Positions 42,592 to 52,628 are shown, counted from the first letter of the stretch. The stretch: 64,000 bases of DNA from Zygaena filipendulae (GCA_907165275.2 OU015651.1:2378501-2442500); one strand, 5' to 3'. Translations and numbers: made by a program. The notes: generated by a model not told the origin, from the sequence alone.

Positions 42592-45381
42592 ATGGATAAG
42601 TCAGGTCGGTCGCGTTCTCGTAGTCAACGCTCGTTCGAGTCGCGTAGCGGGCGCCAGCGTAACAATCGTCCTCCGAATAAACGTTCACGCGGCGGTAAAC
42701 ACTCGTACAGTCGTTCGCGGGACCGATCGCTTGAACCTCGACGCTCGCGCAGTATTACACAGTGTTATCAAAGCTCGCGTAACCGGCGTTCCCCGGATCG
42801 GCGTTCCCGAGGCCGACGCTCGTGTAGCTTCTCGCGCAGTCGTTCGCCGCATTCTAAGCGTATGCGCAGTCGTCAATCGGCTTCGCGAGGACGGTGTTCT
42901 CGGGGGTATGACTCACGAGACCGCCGTTCTCGTGATCAAGAAGGTCGTCGTGATAGGTACTCGCCACATCATGCTACTAATGCTAACCGCAGAGAGAGAT
43001 TTTCACGGTCTGTGCGTACGCCTCCCTTGTCGCTATTGCAGAGAAATGATGACTCTTTAAATACTGTGCTCTCACGTTTGGAGGCGCTAGAGAGGCGTTC
43101 GCATGCCCCAGTGTCAATTGAGCCCGCCGCCGGGCTGGGTACGGAACAAATCGTTGATGCGATACATTCGTTAAAATCTGTAGGTACTAGTCATTATTAC
43201 GTCTCTAATTTTGATCCCAGCATTCACGATGTTGATATATGGTTTAGTGAAGTCGATAGGGCTAAGCTTGCCAATAAATGGAGCGACCACGAGTGTCTTT
43301 CACGCATAGGCAACTGCCTAAAAGGTGATGCTAAATCGTGGCTCAATGAGTGGGTATCAAATGATAGAACGTGGACAAATTTTAAAATTGATTTTAAACC
43401 TTTGTGCATTGAAAGAATAGATTCGGCAGGTATTTTGTTTGAGGTAATGTCGACTAACTCGGATGAGTACCGTACTTATGCCGAGTATGCACGGAAGTCA
43501 CTATTGCGGTTGCGCATCGTAAAAGGTCTCAGCGATAGTCTAATTACAGAAATTGTTTTGAGAGGAATAACTGACCCTCAGGTGAAAGCAACAGCAACAA
43601 ATGCTAACTTAAAACCCGTTGATTTGGTCAATTATCTGTCTTCTTTTGTGAAGCCTTTAAAAAATACAGCTGTAGATACGAGTAAACGTACCAATCACCA
43701 TTCCACTGTCAATGGAGGCATAAACAAATCACAGGGTTTTAAGAAAGTTCTTACTAAGTGTTATAGTTGTGGTGAGTCTGGACACAGGCAAATTTCGTGC
43801 CCAAAACGACTGAAGTCTGGTGATAATGCTGATTCAGGATCGAAGTCATCTTCATCTGGAAATAGGCCAGTTTCAAGTGAAATCACATGCGCTTATTGCA
43901 AAAAGCCGGGTCATGACATAAAATCATGTTTTGCCAAACAACGTGTTGATGAGCAACATAATAATAAAAAAGTTAATTTCTGCTCGGCTTCTCTGCAAAA
44001 GCGCAGTGACATTGTCGTAGGTGTCATTCAGGGCATTCCAGTAGACATTTTAATTGACAGTGGCGCCATCGGTGTGTCATTGATATCGTCTTCAATTGCA
44101 ACATATTTTTCATGTGCCAAAAAAGCGACTAACTGTCAAATAAAGGGGGTAGGCGAGTCAGTTATCCAAATTGATTCATATGTGACGCTTACTATCGAAT
44201 TGGAGGGTATCTCACTGCAGGTAGATTTATTGGTAGTTCCGAGCGAATGTATGAACATCCCTGTCATTATCGGAACAGATGTGCTTAATAGGGATGGCGT
44301 TGTTTACGTACGAACTAAGAATACCCAGCGCATTGTTCGCGATTCAAATCCATTGGCAGTGTCGACTGCGGCGTTGAATGCGCACTCTGTTACTAATACT
44401 CCTTTAACTGGCACTGATAAAAAATTAGAGCTTATACTTAGGCATTTTTGGTTTCCTGGCCTTAGGGCTTTTGTAAAAGGGTACATGCGTCATTGTGTAG
44501 CTTGTGTTGTCCATGAGCGTGTTCCAGGAGCTCCTCTTCAACCTGTTTCCTCCTGGACTGAACCCGACGTCCCGTTTGGCGCCCTGCACTTCGGCGTGCT
44601 GGGCCCTTTGCCCGAATCGGAGGGATTTGGGCAAGTGATGCTGGTCGTTGGCGCCTTCACCGTGGTCTGCCTCCTTGCTTTCGTCCGCCGTCGGGACTTG
44701 GAGGAACTGGAGTGGCGCAAGACTGCTTGGGCATCGCCTTTAAAATTGTTGGTTGGCCGTGGAAGCGCTGCGCCGGCGATTCGTGCTCTGGTGCGAGATG
44801 TCGCCCGGGCGCCTGCTGCAGGTGGTCGTGGGGCAAGAAGTAGAATCTTCAGGCAAAGAATGGCCGAACGGCTGACTAGAAACCAGGCAGCAATGGACAC
44901 ATATGTTAACCGGGATAGACGTTCCCCTCGTGTGTTTCAGGCAGGCGATCTTATTTTCGTTATCAAGTATGCTCAGTCCACGGGCAAGCTTGACCATGGA
45001 ATGCGTGGCCCCTACCGAGTGGTGCGCGTTCTTCCTCACGGCCGCTACGAGCTACGGCTGTTAGTTGGATCATACGGAAAGACCACACATGCTGCTGCTC
45101 AGTCTGTGGTCCTCTGGGGAGGTGAATGGACTCCCGAATCATGCTCTGCCTTCTTTGAGGGTGAGCCTCAGATCTGTATGATCTCTCTGATCCGGAAGTG
45201 TTGCACTTATTCTGATGAATGGTGCTGTTGGATCCTTGTCTGTCTGTGTGGTACACTCAGAGGGGTGTACCCACGACCTCGGAAGCTGGTCGGCCTTGCA
45301 AACCGATCAGTCACTGTGCAACGTGGGCTCACAGTGTTCTTTATTAAGCATGTTGTTATGTTTTATGGTGTGGTTGTTTGA
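42592..45381 (+). CDS. RS-rich Gag-protease fused to integrase C-terminal end (929 codons)
   Basis: Starts at ATG 42592 (GACATGG). Residues ~1-145 are an Arg/Ser-rich low-complexity domain ('SRSRSQRSFESRSG'). A capsid-like Gag region follows (~200-365), then two canonical CX2CX4HX4C knuckles near 390 and 433 and an aspartic protease motif (IDSGA, near 488). Around 605-615 the sequence jumps into the integrase zinc region ('RHFWFPGLRAFVKGYMRHC'), whose first His residues are lost. The first catalytic Asp is replaced (LHFGVLGPLP), the second and the Glu are deleted, and the C-terminal GPY/F module is intact ('GPYRVVRVLPHGRYEL', from ~806). No stop interrupts 2.8 kb despite the large deletion, so particle formation could persist while reverse transcription and integration come in trans. 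Confidence 0.9.
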   Translation: MDKSGRSRSRSQRSFESRSGRQRNNRPPNKRSRGGKHSYSRSRDRSLEPRRSRSITQCYQSSRNRRSPDRRSRGRRSCSFSRSRSPHSKRMRSRQSASRGRCSRGYDSRDRRSRDQEGRRDRYSPHHATNANRRERFSRSVRTPPLSLLQRNDDSLNTVLSRLEALERRSHAPVSIEPAAGLGTEQIVDAIHSLKSVGTSHYYVSNFDPSIHDVDIWFSEVDRAKLANKWSDHECLSRIGNCLKGDAKSWLNEWVSNDRTWTNFKIDFKPLCIERIDSAGILFEVMSTNSDEYRTYAEYARKSLLRLRIVKGLSDSLITEIVLRGITDPQVKATATNANLKPVDLVNYLSSFVKPLKNTAVDTSKRTNHHSTVNGGINKSQGFKKVLTKCYSCGESGHRQISCPKRLKSGDNADSGSKSSSSGNRPVSSEITCAYCKKPGHDIKSCFAKQRVDEQHNNKKVNFCSASLQKRSDIVVGVIQGIPVDILIDSGAIGVSLISSSIATYFSCAKKATNCQIKGVGESVIQIDSYVTLTIELEGISLQVDLLVVPSECMNIPVIIGTDVLNRDGVVYVRTKNTQRIVRDSNPLAVSTAALNAHSVTNTPLTGTDKKLELILRHFWFPGLRAFVKGYMRHCVACVVHERVPGAPLQPVSSWTEPDVPFGALHFGVLGPLPESEGFGQVMLVVGAFTVVCLLAFVRRRDLEELEWRKTAWASPLKLLVGRGSAAPAIRALVRDVARAPAAGGRGARSRIFRQRMAERLTRNQAAMDTYVNRDRRSPRVFQAGDLIFVIKYAQSTGKLDHGMRGPYRVVRVLPHGRYELRLLVGSYGKTTHAAAQSVVLWGGEWTPESCSAFFEGEPQICMISLIRKCCTYSDEWCCWILVCLCGTLRGVYPRPRKLVGLANRSVTVQRGLTVFFIKHVVMFYGVVV

Positions 45382-45704
45382 ATGTGTCGTGTTCTAGAGA
45401 ATTTAAGTCAACATACACACAGTAAATTTAAATGTGACTTATGGGGTAGTTTGATTAGTTTTTGAAAATGTTTCAAACTTTACTCTAGAACACAGGCATT
45501 CAAATAAAGTTTATCTCGTAACCGTACAACTAAAACTAACTCTAACCTATACAACTGATTTAGAAATGACGCATGGTGAGTGTCAAACTTACCATGATTC
45601 AAATTGTAATATTGCGATATGCTTTCAGTGAATGATGATGATGAAAATGAAGACCCAAACCCGGACCAAGCCTGCCGTGGACGTCAGGGTGTCAGGAGAG
45701 GCCG

Positions 45705-45958
45705 TGTTGGCTATTTTTTAAGTTAAGGGTAGGGGTACGGCGGATGACGGTATAAAAGCGGTGTAGAAAGGGCATGCGGCTGATTTTGCTGTCATCCGTC
45801 GTACAAGGAGGTCGTGAGTCTTTAATTTGTATTCTTCCTACTGTTATCGAGTAATTCTCTTTTGTTACCTTTTGATTGTATTCCTTTTGTTTATTCTGGT
45901 AATTTTTGTTCAATTAAATTTTGTTTTTTTTAATCAAATCCGTTTCTGATTCCTAAAA
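45705..45958 (+). repeat. 3' LTR of RT-less gypsy element
   Basis: Identical to 42047-42300; followed by ATATATATAG, which continues the target (AT)n tract. Confidence 0.9.
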
Positions 45959-45968
45959 ATATATATAG

Positions 45969-46091
45969 ACGCCCAGACTGGAAAATGGAACCCTGTGTTC
46001 ATCACACAAAGTCCACCCCCACCGGGAATCGAACCCGGAAGCCCTTGATTAGCGGGTAGGCATGGTGACCTACTTCGCCAAGCGGGTCGTC
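45969..46091 (-). repeat. tRNA-derived SINE with intact A and B boxes
   Basis: The minus strand reads TGGCGAAGTAGG (A box, 46069-46080) and, ~35 bases on, GGTTCGATTCC (B box, 46024-46034), both matching the RNA polymerase III consensus. The unrelated body runs to an AT tail at 45960, and the LTR element inserted into that tail. It is not a functional tRNA gene: the cloverleaf does not close. Confidence 0.75.
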
Positions 46092-46390
46092 AACTTCTTT
46101 ACTGTTCCCCGCGGTTTTAACCGCGTTAATGTCGCAGTTCCTAAAGAAGAAGCCAGAAGCCTGTAGCTTCCTATAAGTGAAAGAATTTTTAATATCAATT
46201 AAGTGGTTGTTTTGTTGCTTTTCATTGGTCAGGGTACAAGCCTAACATAACCTAGCAGTAGCAGGGTGCTCTGCATCTCTTTCATGGAGAAGGGATAGTA
46301 ATAGGAGATTTAAATCTTAAACATAGCCCGGATACCAAAATGCGGGATACACACTTTTGCTCCCGGAATCGTCGCTGAAACTCTAAAATA
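46092..46390. repeat. Decayed Rep-A piece and unclassified sequence
   Basis: 'TGTTCCCCGCGGTTTTAACC' at about 46104 is a Rep-A head; the rest is diverged. Confidence 0.5.
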
Positions 46391-47030
46391 AACGCAAGGA
46401 AAACAGCTAGTATTTATTCATTCACGTTTGTATAGATGTTTATGCGTTTCCGTAGCATAAAAGTTTATTTTGTTATGATATGTCTTTTGATAAAGTCTTG
46501 GTTTTTTTTTTTAAATCATTTATTTAGTGAGGCTTTTTACGCTTATGCGCCAAGCCAGCCTCGTAATGTGTTACATATTGCAATATAAAACTACTAATAG
46601 AAATAAACAAAAAATAAACTAAAAATAAACCTTCCTAACACTTCGGCGGAATGCAGCGCCCCCAACAACCCAAAGCCACCGTTATAAGAAGCAGTCCGCA
46701 ATAACATACACAATGGCAGAATGCTCCGAAAGAGGCCTCCCGAGCAATATATTAACTCCACCACCATATACATCACCACCGACCACACAACAAAGACCTT
46801 AAATCAACGAAAGCACTACACTCCAGCAAAATGTGGTACAAATCGTTCAATTTCTGTGCGCAAAAGTCTTGGTTAAATATAACAAAAATATTTTTAGACA
46901 GTAAATTGACTCTATGTGAAACAGTAGGTAATATTATTTAACTTGAATGCATAAAAAATGGTAAATGTATTGATGTCTATCATACTCATGACTGAGATAA
47001 GATTATACAAATTGCGAAGTACCTACAAGA
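46391..47030. other. Intergenic, nothing firm
   Basis: A GC-richer patch at 46630-46800 may be old LINE sequence, but its 64-codon minus frame shows no domain. Confidence 0.35.
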
Positions 47031-47065
47031 GCTAATTAGAGACACTTAGTTAATTATTATGCAAT

Positions 47066-47114
47066 ACGAGTATTATCTCGTAATTGTTTTGAGATAACAC
47101 AATACCTATATAAG
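47066..47114 (+). promoter_or_regulatory. Promoter of dehydrogenase copy 1: palindrome, GATA word, TATA box
   Basis: A 16-base palindrome-like site ACGAGTATTATCTCGT (47066-47081), then TTTTGAGATAACAC with a GATA core, then TATATAAG (47107-47114), 84 bases before the ATG. The same three elements in the same order precede copy 2, although the sequence between and around them has diverged. Confidence 0.6.
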
Positions 47115-47197
47115 TATTCTTTGAAATAATGTGGGTGCATCATTCTCAGAGGAATATTGTGCAACACGACATAGTGCAAAACTAAGATAGAGCGAAT

Positions 47198-47962
47198 ATG
47201 GATTTCAAAGATAAAACTGTCATCGTCACCGGATCTAGTGCCGGTATAGGGGCAGCTATTGCGAAATCGTTCGCCAAAGAAGGAGCAAACGTCGTAATCA
47301 CAGGAAGAAACGAGACAAATCTGAGGAGAGTTAGCGAGGAATGCGAAAAATGTGGGAAAAAACCACTGATGGTCGTAGCCGATGTAACTAAAGAAGAGGA
47401 TTTGAAGAATATAATCGCTAAAACTATTGACAAGTACAAAAAAATAGATGTCTTAATAAACAACGCTGCGATGATAAAATTCGGTAGTATTTTAGATGGA
47501 AATATAATGAAAATTCATAATGAAGTGATGAGTACTAATCTGAATTCAGCGATATTTCTAACTACATTAGCTGCACCCTTTCTTGGTGAGAGTAAAGGGA
47601 ACATCGTTAACATATCAAGTATTACAGGATCAACGCCCGGAAACCCTATAGGTACATCCTACAGCATTTCGAAAGCTGGAATGGACCATTTTACTATTAT
47701 TTCAGCTAAAGAATTGGCATCTATTGGTGTTAGAGTGAACAGCGTCAGTTCTGGGCCGGTGAGAACGGATATTTTAAAAACAGCTGGTGTAGTCAACGAC
47801 GATGAATATTGGGAAACATATCGTGTGGGAACGCTACTCAAAAGAGTCAGCGACCCCGAGGAGATTGCAGATTTAGTACTTTTCCTAGCTAGTGATAAAG
47901 CGAAAGGTATCACTGGATCAATTTTCTGCTCTGACAACGGTATGAGATTGGCAATGACTTAA
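47198..47962 (+). CDS. Short-chain dehydrogenase/reductase, copy 1
   Basis: 254 residues, the usual length of a classical SDR, intronless. A Rossmann fold begins with TGSSAGIG (11-18). 'GRN' at 36-38 after the second strand suggests NADP(H), and D62 in ADVT is the adenine-site residue. Catalytic residues N114, S141, Y155 and K159 (YSISK) are all present. There is no signal or membrane segment, so it is cytosolic. Closest in style to FabG-like or glucose/retinol-type SDRs often amplified in Lepidoptera; the substrate is unknown. Two normally invariant motif positions differ from copy 2: NNAA instead of NNAG (88-91) and SSG instead of SPG after the sixth strand. AATAAA follows at 48015-48020. 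About 87% identical to copy 2. Confidence 0.93.
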   Translation: MDFKDKTVIVTGSSAGIGAAIAKSFAKEGANVVITGRNETNLRRVSEECEKCGKKPLMVVADVTKEEDLKNIIAKTIDKYKKIDVLINNAAMIKFGSILDGNIMKIHNEVMSTNLNSAIFLTTLAAPFLGESKGNIVNISSITGSTPGNPIGTSYSISKAGMDHFTIISAKELASIGVRVNSVSSGPVRTDILKTAGVVNDDEYWETYRVGTLLKRVSDPEEIADLVLFLASDKAKGITGSIFCSDNGMRLAMT

Positions 47963-48042
47963 AGTGTGTTATTTCTGTAAATGTATTTGTAAATGTGTGT
48001 ATATATGTATACCAAATAAATTTAATAAATTTATATTACTAA

Positions 48043-48276
48043 CGGCCGCACTCAGTCGACTTTAATGATTACTTAGTTAACTATATATTTTTAAAACAAA
48101 ACTGCCGCAATCAGAGACGTTCAGTAAATTAATGTTGATTGGCATTTATTGTGATGTAACTTAATTAGTTAAATGCCAATTAACAATAATATTAAACTTG
48201 TCTGATTGCGGCAGTTTTGTTTTAAAAATCTATTATACTTAAATAAGTAATCATTAAAGTAGACTGAATGCGGTGG
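48043..48276. mobile_element. MITE family 2, complete copy with TAA target duplication
   Basis: CGGCCGCACTCAGTCGAC to GAATGCGGTGG, flanked by TAA (48040-48042 and 48277-48279). It sits about 20 bases past the poly(A) signal of dehydrogenase copy 1. Confidence 0.85.
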
Positions 48277-48390
48277 TAAGAGTCTAAAACTAAATTCAAT
48301 GTCTTTTTATAACTGGGTAATGGGTATAGTTGCGATGACTCTTCATCTACCTATCTAATTCAGGTCAGGTCGAATCTATTAGGTATAAAC

Positions 48391-48560
48391 TAGCTGTGCC
48401 CCGCGGCTACACCCGCGGTAACTACGGAGCTCATGCGGGAATTCCGCGATGAAATTACTTACTTGTTCTGGCAACGCGTATGCAAAATTTCATAAGATTT
48501 TAGAAGAGAACAGAACAAACAAACAAACGAACTCACTTTCGCGTTTATAACAGTAACGAT
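48391..48560 (+). repeat. Rep-A copy
   Basis: Head CTAGCTGTGCCCCGCGGCTA, tail 'CTCACTTTCGCGTTTATAAC'; the middle is shortened. Confidence 0.75.
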
Positions 48561-49149
48561 TTATCAGTTACAATATGTAAATTTAAATTGTAAAAGGTTT
48601 GTATAAGTACATCTTTCGTTTAAAATTACTCCTGTATGAACACTTTTAACAGATTGTTTAAATGCCACATTTTTGCTCCTTACTAAAATGATAATAAATA
48701 TAATATATTACGTATATCTATGCTCTCACATGACATTTCCGTAGTCGGGCAGTGAAATTTTATTTTGTGATGGCACTTTTAATATTATATTTCAATTCGA
48801 AGAGAAACATTTTGTCTTCAAAGTTTATCCTAAATATAAATGAGGCTGTTTTTTGAAATCAATAAAACTACAATGCGCCAACACCCACTAAACGTCAGTC
48901 CTCCACTCAGAGAATACCTGCGCAAGCGACTCCCCGATTTACACAATAATCACTAGTTGCTGTCTGCGGATTTACTCGCGTGAATTTCAAAATTCCGTCG
49001 AGCGAATTCCGGAAAATTTACATAACTGACCGTTGACTACCTAAACAACGTTCCTGCCAAATTTTAGCTCTTTAGGTTGCAAATCAATCACATTTGAATT
49101 AATAAAGATTATCTAATCATTTAATCAAATTGCAAATTTATTGCTTAAA
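48561..49149. other. Intergenic, small repeat fragment near 48954
   Basis: A short Rep-A-like head; nothing else recognised. Confidence 0.4.
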
Positions 49150-51860
49150 ATTCAAAATTCAAATTCAAAATTCAAAATTCAAAAGCTCTTTATTACTTAG
49201 GATTGGTTACAATCACTTGTAATCGTCAGCAGGTTCTTAAAACTATAAATTACCGTCAGTTCGGAATACGTCGTCTGCTGAGAAGAACTGACAAGAAACT
49301 CAGCAGGGCTGTCTTTAAATGATCTTACTTATAAACTAGGAGAACAAAAAATAGTAATTGGATAGAGCAATTCATTCCCAAACGTCTGTATCATTTAAAT
49401 AGTCTACTACACTATAATATGCTTTATCGCATAATCTGTGTTTAATAAGCGTCTTGAATTTATTAATTGACAAATTAATTACATCGTTTGGGAGTTTGTT
49501 GTAAAAGCGTATACACTGTCCTTTAAATGACTTAGAAATTTTATGGAGCCTAGTCTTAGGCACAGCGAGTTTATCTTTATTTCTTAAGTTAAGATTATGT
49601 AAATCACTGTTTTTCTTAAAGTTGACTAAATTTTTGTGAACATATAATAAATTCTCGTATATATACTGAGAATGTACAGTCATTATTTTAAACTCGCTGA
49701 ATTTAGTTCTCAGTGAATCCCGAGGGCCCAACTTATAGATTGCGCGAATGGCTCGTTTCTGCAACACGAATACAGAATCGATATCCGCGGCACTACCCCA
49801 CAGCAGTATGCCGTATGACATAATGCTGTGGAAATAACTAAAATAAACTAAACGCGCGGTATTAATATCAGTAAGTTGACGGATTTTCTTAACAGCATAA
49901 GCCGCCGAGCTTAATCTACCTGATAACTTTTTTATATGTGGGCCCCATTGTAATTTTGCATCTAATGTTATACCTAGAAAGACAGTTTCATCGACCATTT
50001 CCAAATCCTCATTATTAATCAGTAATCTGGTTTTTACTTGTTTAACATTTTTTGTCACAAATCTTATACATTTGGTTTTATCACGGTTTAGTAATAAGTT
50101 ATTAGCATTAAACCAGTGTACTATTTTAGAGAGAGCATTGTTCACATCGTCTACAGCCGATTGCTGTCTATTAACCTTAAACACTAAAGATGTATCATCT
50201 GCAAACAATACTATCTCATGGTTGTCCCTCACTAGATAAGGTAAGTCATTTATATAAACAAGGAACAGGAATGGTCCTAATATAGATCCTTGGGGTACTC
50301 CCATTACCACGGCAGAACCATGTGATCGTTTTCCGTTGACATCAACCCTTTGGATCCTATCACTCAAGTACGAAGATAGAAGATCCAAAGCTACACCTCG
50401 TATTCCGTAATAGTGTAGTTTCCTGACCAAAGTTGTATGCTCAACACAATCAAAGGCCTTGGATAAATCACAAAACACTCCATAAGCATCACGTGACTCC
50501 TCCCAGGCCTCAAAAATATTTTCAATTAATTTAATTCCTGCATCAGTTGTAGAGCGACCACGAGTAAAACCGAACTGTTTATGATGCAGCAAGTCGTTTT
50601 TATTAAAGTATGCGAGTAGTTGGCTAAGTATAAGCTTTTCAAATATTTTACTAAATGTGGGTAGTACTGAAATTGGTCTAAAGTTAGTAGGGTCTGTTGT
50701 ACTACCTGTTTTAAACAAAGGTGTTATTTTACTATATTTCATTTGGTCAGGAAACACACCACAGTCTATACATTTATTAAATATATCAACTAAATCTAGT
50801 GCAATAATATCAATTAATGAACTTATAATAGTAACAGAAATCCCCCACAGATCAGCTGTTTTTTTAAGATTTATTGTCTTAAACACTTTGAAGATATCAT
50901 ATACACTTACATGGCTGAAACTGAATTCATTAGAACATTCTGGAACATTTTCCTTAAGAAGTGACTCTGCAACGGGGGTGGAAGAGCCTAAAGTGCTGGT
51001 TAAAGAAACGGGTATTTTAGCGAAGAAGCTTTCAAACTCATTCGCGACTTCCAAATCTGACTGAATGATTTTACCATTAACACATAGCTTAAAGTTAGTG
51101 TCACTAGATTTAGCTTTACCAGTTTCTTCATTGATTACTTTCCATGTGGCTTTAATTTTATCATTACTATTTTTGATCTTTGAACTAATAAAATGGGACT
51201 TACATAACATGCAAACTGTTTTGAAAATTTTTGAATATGATTTTACATACTCTTTAAACTCTTCACTATGATTGAACTGCCTTTCATAGTATAACCCATA
51301 TAACACTTGCCTACTTTTGTGTATTCCTACTGTTGCCCATTCGCTAAAGGCTGGACTGTTGGTAACTGTGATCACCTTGGAACTAAATATTGAGTTATAA
51401 TGATGGTGAAACGTTTGAAAGAAAGAATTATATAAGGAATTAGGATCTGAGTTTGACTGTGTAAAAGATAAGTTATTAATCAATTCTACCCGCATTCGCT
51501 CCAAGCGATCAGTAGTTACCGGCACATAATTAATTTTCCTTTTAGTTTCATGGTTTTTTATTATTTCAAAATTTATTAACTGACCAGAGTGGTCAGAGTC
51601 TAATTTGTTAATAATATTCTTGTGTTTGGGAACTACATCACTATAAATATTATCCAAACTGGTTGACGTAGTAGTGCATATCCTAGTAGGCTCCATAAAT
51701 AAATTTAAAAGATTGTGAGATTTGAATAAATTTAGAATATTACAAGACAAGAATGTTTTTTCTAGAATGTTAATATTAAAATCTCCACATACAAACAACT
51801 TCTTACCAGTATTACCTAACTTGCATAAAACAACATCCATAATTTCTGAAAAATAAGTGT
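49150..51860 (-). mobile_element. 5'-truncated CR1/Jockey-type LINE
   Basis: Minus-strand element: ORF2 from inside the endonuclease through reverse transcriptase, a ~210-bp 3' UTR, and a tail of TTTTGAATTT-type repeats (49150-49187). The 5' end (about 51860) is inside the endonuclease, a usual truncation. A second fragment of the same family lies at 14106-14225. Confidence 0.85.
49372..51840 (-). CDS. LINE ORF2: endonuclease C-terminal half and reverse transcriptase
   Basis: 822 codons without a stop. Residues 1-95 are the end of an APE-type endonuclease ('FVCGDFNIN', 'LDNIYS', 'DSDHSG'). Reverse transcriptase spans ~350-610, with 'NFRPISVLPTFSKIFEKLI', 'CDLSKAFDCVEH', 'GVPQGSILGPFLFLVYINDL' and the catalytic FADD at 546-549. 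No RNase H follows, in keeping with Jockey/CR1 families. The ATG at 51838-51840 is not the true start: coding-like sequence continues a few codons upstream to a stop. The open frame suggests recent insertion, but the missing N-terminus makes it inactive. Confidence 0.85.
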   Translation of the reverse strand: MDVVLCKLGNTGKKLFVCGDFNINILEKTFLSCNILNLFKSHNLLNLFMEPTRICTTTSTSLDNIYSDVVPKHKNIINKLDSDHSGQLINFEIIKNHETKRKINYVPVTTDRLERMRVELINNLSFTQSNSDPNSLYNSFFQTFHHHYNSIFSSKVITVTNSPAFSEWATVGIHKSRQVLYGLYYERQFNHSEEFKEYVKSYSKIFKTVCMLCKSHFISSKIKNSNDKIKATWKVINEETGKAKSSDTNFKLCVNGKIIQSDLEVANEFESFFAKIPVSLTSTLGSSTPVAESLLKENVPECSNEFSFSHVSVYDIFKVFKTINLKKTADLWGISVTIISSLIDIIALDLVDIFNKCIDCGVFPDQMKYSKITPLFKTGSTTDPTNFRPISVLPTFSKIFEKLILSQLLAYFNKNDLLHHKQFGFTRGRSTTDAGIKLIENIFEAWEESRDAYGVFCDLSKAFDCVEHTTLVRKLHYYGIRGVALDLLSSYLSDRIQRVDVNGKRSHGSAVVMGVPQGSILGPFLFLVYINDLPYLVRDNHEIVLFADDTSLVFKVNRQQSAVDDVNNALSKIVHWFNANNLLLNRDKTKCIRFVTKNVKQVKTRLLINNEDLEMVDETVFLGITLDAKLQWGPHIKKLSGRLSSAAYAVKKIRQLTDINTARLVYFSYFHSIMSYGILLWGSAADIDSVFVLQKRAIRAIYKLGPRDSLRTKFSEFKIMTVHSQYIYENLLYVHKNLVNFKKNSDLHNLNLRNKDKLAVPKTRLHKISKSFKGQCIRFYNKLPNDVINLSINKFKTLIKHRLCDKAYYSVVDYLNDTDVWE

Positions 51861-52320
51861 ATGATTATGATTACAATGCCTACGTACGCCATTTATCTAT
51901 AGACGGCGGTGTCATGGCTGGCTGCTAGGTATGCAATTAACGATGACAATACCTATGCTGTTCCTTGACATAGGTCAAGTATAATTTAAAATTAAATTGA
52001 ATTTTCCGAAAACTTGCATGCAAACCTTGTTGGTTAAATAGAATAATATGACGCACGACCCGTGAACGCTAGATCCCCTGGAACCATCCATGGGGAATTT
52101 TTATTCCCCGTGGAACCCCCTCGACAGAAACGCACTGACAGTGGGTCCATAGGGAATAAAATATTGCAGACGCACGACCCCTGGACCCCTGGCTAGTTCC
52201 CCAATCAACTCGCGACCCGTGGACCTACTGGCATAGACTATCTTCAACGTCAACTCTCGCCACTTTTTCTGGTCTGATCCAACCTAGTTGTTTATCTGTT
52301 CAAGAACAATTATAAGCCAT
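51861..52320. other. Intergenic, imperfect direct repeat ACGCACGACCC
   Basis: 'ACGCACGACCCGTGAACG' (52052) and 'ACGCACGACCCCTGGACC' (52171), with related 'CGCGACCCGTGGACC' (52209), form a loose repeat. No coding. Confidence 0.4.
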
Positions 52321-52321
52321 A

Positions 52322-52628
52322 ATCTATACTATAATAAAAGAGTAGAATCCGCGATTCTGTACATTGAATATTTTTACCTAAAATTGGGAGGGGTGATAAA
52401 AAAAGCACACCAAGCACAAAAAAAAAGTTTTTAAAATTCTTTTCTGTCTGTCTGTCTGTTCGCGATAATCTCCGCATCTACTGAACCGATCGTCATGCGG
52501 TTTTCACAGGTAGATAAAGCTTAGCCTGGAGCTACATATAGGCTTTGTTTCATTGAAATCGGATGTCGGGAAAAAAGTTGTTGTGTAAAAACCTTTCACG
52601 CGGGTGAAACGGCGGGGCACAGCTAGTT
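52322..52628 (-). repeat. Interspersed repeat sharing the Rep-A head
   Basis: 'CTATACTATAATAAAAGAGT', 'CTGTCTGTCTGTTCGCGATA' and the end 'CACGCGGGTGAAACGGCGGG' then GCACAGCTAG: a different body attached to a Rep-A-type terminus. Confidence 0.6.

Larger units (their letters stand above)
42047..45958 (+). mobile_element. Non-autonomous Ty3/gypsy LTR element lacking RT, very young
   Basis: Two 254-bp LTRs (42047-42300 and 45705-45958) appear identical base for base and begin TGTTGG. Flanks are (AT)n on both sides, so the target duplication (ATAT) cannot be delimited exactly, and the LTR 3' end (CCTAAAA) is unusual. Between them is one 929-codon ORF: Gag, protease, then the end of integrase. Reverse transcriptase and RNase H are missing, so mobility must depend on a partner element. 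A short purine run (AGGAGAGG) precedes the 3' LTR. I could not match a tRNA primer site after the 5' LTR. Confidence 0.9.

Noticed and set aside
42542..43060. 172-codon ORF overlapping the RS-rich Gag start
   Set aside because: It is a shifted frame of the arginine/serine repeat region; the 929-codon frame has the domains and the good start context.
46020..46091. tRNA gene on the minus strand
   Set aside because: A and B boxes are perfect but the flanks do not pair into an acceptor stem, and the body continues into unrelated sequence: a SINE.
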